From Cryptomeria japonica (Eukaryota > Streptophyta > Pinopsida > Cupressales > Cupressaceae): DNA of 64,000 nucleotides. Both the position numbers and the translations under genes were made by a program. Positions 57,339 through 64,000 of this stretch are shown in pieces (position 1 is the stretch's first letter; each line of letters opens with the position of its first letter). Location: contig NC_081413.1 in the NCBI RefSeq assembly GCF_030272615.1, positions 338,612,802 through 338,676,801 on the forward strand, given 5' to 3'. Under the pieces are notes generated by a model that was given only the letters and a program-made list of their open reading frames with translations, did no database searches and had not been told where the DNA came from.

Positions 57339-58691
57339 ATGAAAGGCTATAAACAATCTCGAAGGATTGTGTATCTACAAGAAGAGATGGATCATGCTAA
57401 TCAAGTGATTGCAGACATGCAAAGGCAAATGCAAAAATCTCTGAAAGTGAGAAGAAGATTATTTGATGATTTGCAGGACTCTCAAGAGTTAGTGGAACAA
57501 ATTGAGACATCATCTGAGAATAGTATATCTAAAGAAACTGAAGAAATGATTGGAGTATTGAAAGAAAAGAACAAAGCACTGGCTAATCAACTAAAAGCAA
57601 TGAAAAGAGAACATGAACATTTCAGCACACAGATGACTGAGAATCTAGATGCATTGAGAACAGCTGAGGATAAAGTAAGAGATCTAGAAAGAGAGAAACA
57701 ACAACTTGAAGTCTTAGTATCTGATAAGAATGATGAAATCACAAGGTTGACTGAAATTCAACAAAACCTATCAGATCAACTAGGTTATGCACATCATCAA
57801 GCAATTCTGAAGAATGATGAGAATTAAGCATTGAAACTTGAAGTATCAAAGTTAACCGATGAACTTGAAACAGAGAAGAAATCCAAAGAAACACTGAAGA
57901 AGAGTTATGAAGCATCAAAGATGTTGGATGAGCAACTAAACACAAGACGACCCAACAAAGATGCAGGACTCGGTTACAAAGGAAAAGACTCTACCGAGAA
58001 GGGAATTCATACTACCGAGAGAGGAGAATCATCAAAGCAAGTTGGAAATAGGAATAACATCAAAAGAAAGAAGCCTATTTGCAACTACTGTGGAAATCAA
58101 GGTCGCACTGCCAACATATGTCAAATCAAAAAAGGTAAGCAACCGAATGTCACTAATTCAAATTGTTATTGTTACAATTGCAATAAATATGGTCACACAT
58201 CTAATCAATGTAGGACAAAGTTTGTTAACAATTATCAGAAGGCAAAATTCAAAGGGTTTTGTAAAAACTGCAATAGATATGGACATAGTACCGAGAAGTG
58301 CTGGTTTAAGAAAAAGAACTTTATGTGGTATGCACACTGAGCAAATGCTAGAGGTTACCGAACTCACACAGATCCTTATTGACAGTATTCTGCAATACCA
58401 TGGGATTACAATACAAGGATATGGTGTGAATGTTGTGGAAGATATGGACATATTAGTGCTAACTACTTTGTAAGGTTTGGAATGAACAACCGAAGATCAT
58501 GGAGAAATCCTGGTATGGCATGTTTTCATTGTCACAAAGTGGGACACTTAGTTGGAGATTGCAGAGATCAACCTAGAAAAGACATTGAGGAAATAAAAGA
58601 AAAATTAAAGATGATTTGGAAAAAGAAGGAAATTGTGTCAAATGAAGAAAGCACCTTACCTACCGAGTTAGGTGCTCCTATTCCAAATTAA
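57339..58691 (+). pseudogene. Element IV ORF1: coiled coil plus five zinc knuckles
   Basis: ATG 57339 lies 48 bases after the primer site. One frame of about 450 codons with three stops (57825, 58338, 58380). Residues about 10-190 are strongly helical and charged (QEEMDHANQVIADMQRQMQK, KEKNKALANQLKAMKREHEH, RDLEREKQQLEVLVSDKND), a long coiled coil. A basic linker leads to zinc knuckles CNYCGNQGRTANIC (His replaced by Arg), CYNCNKYGHTSNQC, CKNCNRYGHSTEKC, CECCGRYGHISANY (last Cys lost) and CFHCHKVGHLVGDC. No UBN2 or other capsid domain precedes the coiled coil. It looks like a Gag C-terminal half with an expanded nucleocapsid. RNA binding is inferred from the knuckles. Confidence 0.8.
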
Positions 58692-59248
58692 TCGGTAAAG
58701 GTATGAAGGGACTGCATTCTCTAAAGGTTAAAATTTTAACAGTTCCTATTCTATTATGTACTAAATTCAAAATCTACATAGTTAAGATGTAATAGTAAGT
58801 TTGAAATTCTATCAAAGTCTTTGAAGCACTTTATAGGAAACCTATCAAGTCGGTGAATATAGGAAGTCTATCAAGTCGGTAAATGAAGGAAGTTTGGTTA
58901 CTCAGTTAAAACGGAAAAAGGAGAGTAAATTGGTTAAAGGTGAACTGAGTGCATTTAATGTTTTTGACCTAACCTGCACTGAGCCCGATAAGGTATTTTG
59001 TGTACTTAAAAGCATTTTCATGGTCATTTACACTTACCAAGTTTTCGAGAAAGCAGAGAAAATGATTCAAAGGTGATCAAACCTCCTACAAAGCAAATTC
59101 AAGGTATTTACATCAAATCTCAACACATTGTTAAGCTGATTTACTGAGCGTATCTAGTTGCCATTATCTGCTAAGTATAAAGTGTCTGTCGTTTGAAATC
59201 CTAAAACCCTAAGGACTCTTTGTTAGTTTTTTTATCTGAAATCTTCAA
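58692..59248 (+). other. Spacer between ORF1 and ORF2 of element IV
   Basis: No pol motif. A short frame (58894-59076) has no features. AAACCCTAAGGACTC just before ORF2 is ordinary leader-like sequence. Confidence 0.5.
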
Positions 59249-62200
59249 ATGGCACCCAAGATCCAAGATCCCATAGTTGTCAAGAATCTAGAGAAGCCCT
59301 CACTAAAATACTCTTTGACTCCCAAAGTCGCTTCTAAACTAGATGACAAAACCGCCTTTTCACTCATCCCGGACAGAGTGTTGTTAGTCGAAGATGTGAG
59401 ACTCTTCACCAAATGTCGTGTTGAAGAACTCAGTCATGTTGAAATTAAAGACACCTATGAGGAGCTATGTACCGATGGTATATTGAACAACAAGTATGAG
59501 CACATCAAAGTCAAGGGATTAACTGAGGCCCTAACCTATCCTCATGTGTTCAAGCCCCAGTGGGTCAAAGTTGTTCTGAGCAGAGTTCACGATGATTTCA
59601 TGTGGCTAGAAGAGAAACCATTCAACATTACCAAGGAAATCATTCATCTAATTACTGGTTACCCTATCTATGATCATGCCCGAGCCCAGAAGATGATGTC
59701 ATAGAAGGAATTGATCAGTTTAACTAGAGTGGAATTTGATTACAGAGGATTGAAACTGAATAATGTCACTGATGAAGAATTAAAATTTGCCATTAGAGTA
59801 ATGGGCTACTGTTTCTTCCAATCGGCAAGGGAAAACAGTGTTCCCTGTGCAGCAGTAGACTAGGCATACAAAATTGTGAAAAAGGGAATGAAAATGGACC
59901 TATGCAAGGTATTGCTGAAGAACCTATTTGAAAATCTGAACACCATCAGGAAGCCGAAGAAGAATAACTCGACTAATACTCTAAAGTTTGGATCACTACT
60001 GGTATGCATGTTTTTCTACTTTGAAAAATTCTTTCCATCAGTCAGGAAAGTTGTTTGGGAGCTACACTGACCAATCACCCATCAAATTAATGACTTCTTT
60101 AAGAAGTTAGGAGATAATTTAAATGATATCATGGATGATTACTTCAGTAAATTTCAAGAGAAAATGCATAATAAATATAGGATACCACCCCAGCTAGTAG
60201 AGAAATACAAAAATGATATATGTTTTGAAGTTGACACCGTTTACTGTTATGTGAATGTTGTGGAACCGAGGACTCAATCTTTGTCACCAATGGGTTACGA
60301 GATTGATTTTGACATCACAAAATAGAAAATTGATGCATTTCTTACATTGCCCAGACATGCTACTGAGCTAAGGTATGCTACCTATGAGGAAGTAAAGGAA
60401 AAGGTAAAGATAAATATTGTAGTACCCAAAGCTACAAGAAAGGGAACAAAGATGATTAAGGCATTGTCTAAGAAATTCGGAGAAGACTCTTCCTCTACAC
60501 CTGTCAAAGGCACCATTGCCATTACCGAAGAGGAATCTGAAGCCCAAGAGGCAGCTATAACACGGAGCACTAAATTTCCTAAGGGTAAAATGTTAAAGAG
60601 AAAGAAAAAGGACACATCAAAAGTCTCACTGACTCCACCTCCAGTAAAGCAACCTAACACTAGAGCATTTGTAGCCTCACCGAGTAAGAAGACAAAGAGT
60701 GTTACTATTCCCAAGGTAACAAAGACATACAAGAAACCTACTTGGAGACTCATTTTGGTAAAAGAGTCTAGTGATACTGAATCAGATGATGCAAGCAAAT
60801 TCCAGATTGTCAAGAGCAAGAAGGTAAATGTACATAGTGTTGAAAACTTCTGTGCTAATCTGAAAGAATATGGTGGATTTGGTGGATTTAGATATGTTAA
60901 GTATGAAACCAGGAACAATGATGAAAAGAGATGAATTGAAGAAGCTATCATTTGCACACTTCTAAAGTTCCGGTTAGCTCCATTGGAACTAGCTAAGTCA
61001 CTTCCAAATGAACTATATTTGCATATTGATAATAGGTGGAAGTATGAAATGGACTCAGAGAAAAAAATCAGAGAAAGAAGTCTAGTCCATCTCTTTCCTA
61101 ATATGTTAGTAGCTGAAATAAAGGAACATCTGACAACCTACAATTCAAAGTTTCTTGTCAAACAGAGAGCCTTAAAACTAATGAATGGGCTATATATTGA
61201 CATAGAAAATGAGACAAAAGCAAAGTGGTAGGAAATATTCAAAATCAAGGATGCTGGTGAGCAAGCTACAGTTGAAATCGTTGATGTCACCGAGCATGAT
61301 CCTGATGTCACCGAGTAATGTCCTAATGCTACCGAACAAGACCCTACTGACACCATTCAAATAGATGAAGATGTCATGGATATAGAGGCCCCGGAATAGG
61401 AAATGATAGAAGCACTACATATGCAAAACTTGTATGTAGTGATTCCATCTTGGAACAAGTTCAGCCTTATCCACCGATCAAGCAACCTGTCTCAACTAAA
61501 ACTCCTCAGGATATAGATCAAGGCACTGAAGGTCACAAATCTACAATAGGAGAAGGTACTACTCAAGATCAGACATCTCAAGCACATTCTGGCACTAAGA
61601 ATGTTGCAACTGAGACACCAAGTACTGAGACACTAAAGGATTCTATAGAGACTAAAATAACCGATCAAAGTGTTGCCTCTACCGAGCAACCTACTGGGGG
61701 TAATCAAGCCTCACAAGCAATTCCATCAGTGAAAGGTAAAGAAAAGAAAGTGAAGAAGCATAGTTTTAAACTTGATTTGTCAAAACCAATAGTGTTGCCC
61801 AATATTGATATATCAAAATTGAAAGGGCAAGCGCTCATTGATTTCAGTGAATTATGCAAAGAAAAGGCTGAACAAGAGAAGCAAATGGCCATTCAAAAGA
61901 AAAATAAAGTACTTTAGAAGGTAAAAGCACTCCTAATAGATATGCTACCTAAAGCTACAGTATCAACAAATGCAGCCGTCCACATTCAACTAGATGAACT
62001 CCTAACAAAGATAGAAACATGTGGAGTAGATGCATCAGAGTATTTGAGCAAGCTGAAAGACAAAGAGCTCACTGCCAAAATGATAGAAGAGGTACAAAAA
62101 GCTATTGCTATTGGCAAAGTTAAACTTGTCAAATTTATTGATGAGTTGACTCCTCAACTCAAGCACATTCATTATTTATTTCAGAAACTTTGCACATTTT

Positions 62201-62625
62201 CTTTATTCATTAAAGACATTAAGAATAAAATAGAGGCAATTGAGAAAGAGATCACCGATCTCTCAAGCAGATTGACCACAGAGCCAAATTCTATTCAAAA
62301 TTTTTATACAAAGCTTCAACAGCTCATGGCTCAACAATTGGACTTAAGAAATGAAGAACACAAGATCAGGATGGACATAATGACACTTCAAACATTATTC
62401 CATCCACATCTTTCATCAGTCCAAGAACAGATCAACTGAGCCACATACCTATCTACTACTCAAGAGGGAAGCACTCTAGATGGCTTAATATTGCTATTGG
62501 CTGATATTCAAGCATAGAATTATTTAATAGACAGTGTAAAGGATGCACTCTCTGTTGCTCTCACCGATGCCTAGACCAAGTACAAATCTATTTTTGACCA
62601 GTTACCGCCCCCGGATGGAAATTAA
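59249..62625 (+). pseudogene. Element IV ORF2: long protein of unknown function
   Basis: ATG 59249 opens MAPKIQDPIVVKNLEKPSLK. One frame with about nine stops runs to near 61.43 kb, shifts once, and ends at TAA 62623-62625, about 1,125 codons in all. The N-terminal ~350 residues look globular (EALTYPHVFKPQWVKVVLSR, EKPFNITKEIIHLITGYPIY, MGYCFFQSARENSVPCAAVD, FGSLLVCMFFYFEKFFPSVR). Next come a basic Lys-rich region (KFPKGKMLKRKKKDTSKVSL), an acidic part, a Thr/Gln-rich stretch, and a C-terminal helical region (LSSRLTTEPNSIQNFYTKLQ). No protease, RT, RNase H or integrase motif. I do not recognise the family. It fills the place of pol and ends just before the first polypurine tract. Confidence 0.7.
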
Positions 62626-62995
62626 GTTTTGATGTTGTCAAAAAGGGGGAGTAATATGATAGTCTTGGGGGAGCAATACAATATATTTCAGGAATAATAT
62701 AGTTTTGATATAGTATTTGAGTATAGTGTACAGGGGGAGTATACCGAGTAGAGTAAGCAGAGTATCCAAGAGCAGTATACAGAACAGCAAGCAAAGCACA
62801 AGAACCGATCACCAAGCATGCAAAATTAGAGTTATGTATAGTATATCGAAAAGGGGAGTATATCTGATATATTATTTTATTGACTATATTGTATATACTG
62901 TCAGTATAGTCATTTTGCAAAGTATATAGATTTTTAAGTTATAACTTTGAAAGTAGTTTTTGTCAAACATCTCAACTAATGTCAAAAGGGGAGAT
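62626..62995 (+). promoter_or_regulatory. 3' zone of element IV with five polypurine tracts
   Basis: AAAAAGGGGGAG near 62640-62651, TTGGGGGAG at about 62665-62673, CAGGGGGAG at 62731-62739, AAAAGGGGAG near 62849-62858, and AAAAGGGGAGAT directly before the LTR. Between them the DNA is rich in GTATA/GTATAC. Confidence 0.7.
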
Positions 62996-64000
62996 TGTTA
63001 CTACTTATTAGATTGCCATTAGTTTTATGTCAAAGTTATACTATATACTCTAGTCGGTTATCTATTACCGAAATAGATAACTGGTATGTACAGTCTAGTC
63101 GGTTATAGAAGAAAGTAGTCACAGAACGTAGTATACACCGAGCTGTCTACCAAGTATCATTTCATGCCTACCGAGCAGCAAAGATGACACATCGAGTTGA
63201 TTTACACCAAGTGAAACATGTTACCCGATTCATTGAACCTGGACATGCATATGAAAACGTGTTACAAGATTGAGGCACATCTAACCGTTATCACATTGGA
63301 AATTGCACTTAAAGATTGTGTATGATTTTAAGGTTAACTAACCAATGAAATATTTTACATGATTATTCATTCAATAAATCATGTTTTTAAGATTGAAGCA
63401 ATGAATTGGATCATCATCATAAGAGATCTATTTATACAGCATGAGTTAAGAGTTAAAGGTGTGTGCATGAGTGTAAGAAGACTGTTACAGAGACACAAAG
63501 GTCACCGAGAAGGTTTTTAGAGAACAGTCAAAGAACAAAGTAAACAGAAGGGTTTACCAAGTTACTATATGGGTTACTGAGGTATGCTATAAGCAAGGTA
63601 ATCTATTCTGAGCACATAGAATCTGCTATAACATTTCAGATGTAAAGTTGTAGATATTTGTAATGATTTTATTGTAATATTGTGAAATTGAAAGAGAAAC
63701 CTTTAACAGGGTAAAAGATTCTAATCAAGTCTATAAATTGTAAAGCCTCTAACTAGGTGCAGCATTTAGATGAAGTGTTGTAAAATCCTTTAGCAAGGTA
63801 GATCTAACAGATCTTGTTACTCCTAATAGGGTAAGTTATCAGAAATAGCTAAACATGTAGCTCTAATCGAGCACCCTTTATTATTGTAGTAGTGAAGTTG
63901 TGGGTGTCATCCCCACTGTAGTTTTTCCCTCTAACCAAGAGTTTCTGCATAACCAAAATATATGTGTTATGGAGTGAATCATGTATGATTGTTATCTATT
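62996..64000 (+). repeat. 3' LTR of element IV (cut by window end)
   Basis: Repeats 56160 onward for its full visible 1005 bases. It differs by transitions mostly at CG sites (CCGAG to CCAAG, TCGAAGAACGGAG to TCAAAGAACAAAG) and has an extra AGTATCATTTCATGCCTACC-like stretch near 63.155 kb. About 110 bases should lie beyond the window. Confidence 0.9.

Larger units (their letters stand above)
56160..64000 (+). mobile_element. Element IV: non-autonomous LTR element with copia-like ends
   Basis: 5' LTR 56160-57276, exact initiator-Met primer site, two long decayed genes without protease, RT or integrase, a 3' zone of polypurine tracts, and a 3' LTR from 62996 that continues beyond the window. 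LTR copies match closely, with a 21-base indel and many C/T-G/A differences. Its U5 end and primer context (CACCCC..CTCTCAGT...CTAACAATTGGTATCA) match copia I, suggesting a copia-type helper. The target duplication cannot be checked because the right end is outside. Confidence 0.85.

Noticed and set aside
60382-60957. 191-codon minus-strand frame, hydrophobic, looks like a membrane protein
   Set aside because: It is the antisense shadow of the Lys-rich part of element IV ORF2.

Overview
The window looks like intergenic DNA from a large, AT-rich seed-plant nuclear genome. A conifer is my best guess, but this is inference and the sequence does not prove a species. I found no host gene, rRNA or tRNA gene in 64 kb. 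Almost everything recognisable is LTR-retrotransposon DNA, nested and decayed. Nearly every coding region carries several stops or frameshifts, so this is a fossil bed rather than a set of working genes.

Layout. 557-6191 (minus): the 5' half of a Ty3/gypsy Tat-type element (LTR, primer site, long repeat-rich leader, broken gag). 7102-27290 (plus): a Ty1/copia element (I) with both LTRs, an initiator-Met-type primer site, polypurine tract and a near-matching target duplication. Its gag is split by a 13 kb insertion at 8994-22075 (minus). The insertion is a chromovirus array of unusual form: three LTRs and two internal regions between one CTATG target duplication. 27291-31899: unannotatable DNA with a strongly G-poor stretch, a possible decayed G-patch of another Tat element and the start of an old copia-like LTR. 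31900-47445 (plus): a second Tat element with gag, protease, G-patch-like domain, RT, RNase H, archaeal-type RNase H, integrase and, in its 3' part, an antisense gene of the plant mobile domain (PMD) class. 47446-53742: element III, with a very long LTR, four reiterated primer-site-like units and a gag-plus-unknown reading frame without pol. 53743-56159: LTR-like non-coding DNA with tandem repeats and a striking quasi-palindromic GTGG/CCAC array. 56160-64000: element IV, an LTR element with copia-like ends. In place of pol it carries a coiled-coil protein with five zinc knuckles and a long unrecognised second protein. Its 3' LTR runs off the window.

How the parts relate. In the autonomous elements the usual division of labour can be read: Gag (capsid and nucleocapsid knuckle), protease, RT-RNase H and integrase, with a chromodomain in one chromovirus unit. 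Elements III and IV supply Gag-like proteins plus unknown proteins and would need enzymes from relatives. The U5 end and primer site of element IV closely match those of copia element I, which makes a copia-type helper plausible. The chromovirus array is younger than copia I because it interrupts it. Element III truncates the second Tat element's antisense gene.

Most novel candidates: element IV and its second protein; the three-LTR chromovirus array, best explained by mobilisation of a dimeric transcript; the antisense PMD gene and G-patch of the Tat element; the reiterated primer-site units of element III; and the palindromic array at 55.8-56.0 kb.
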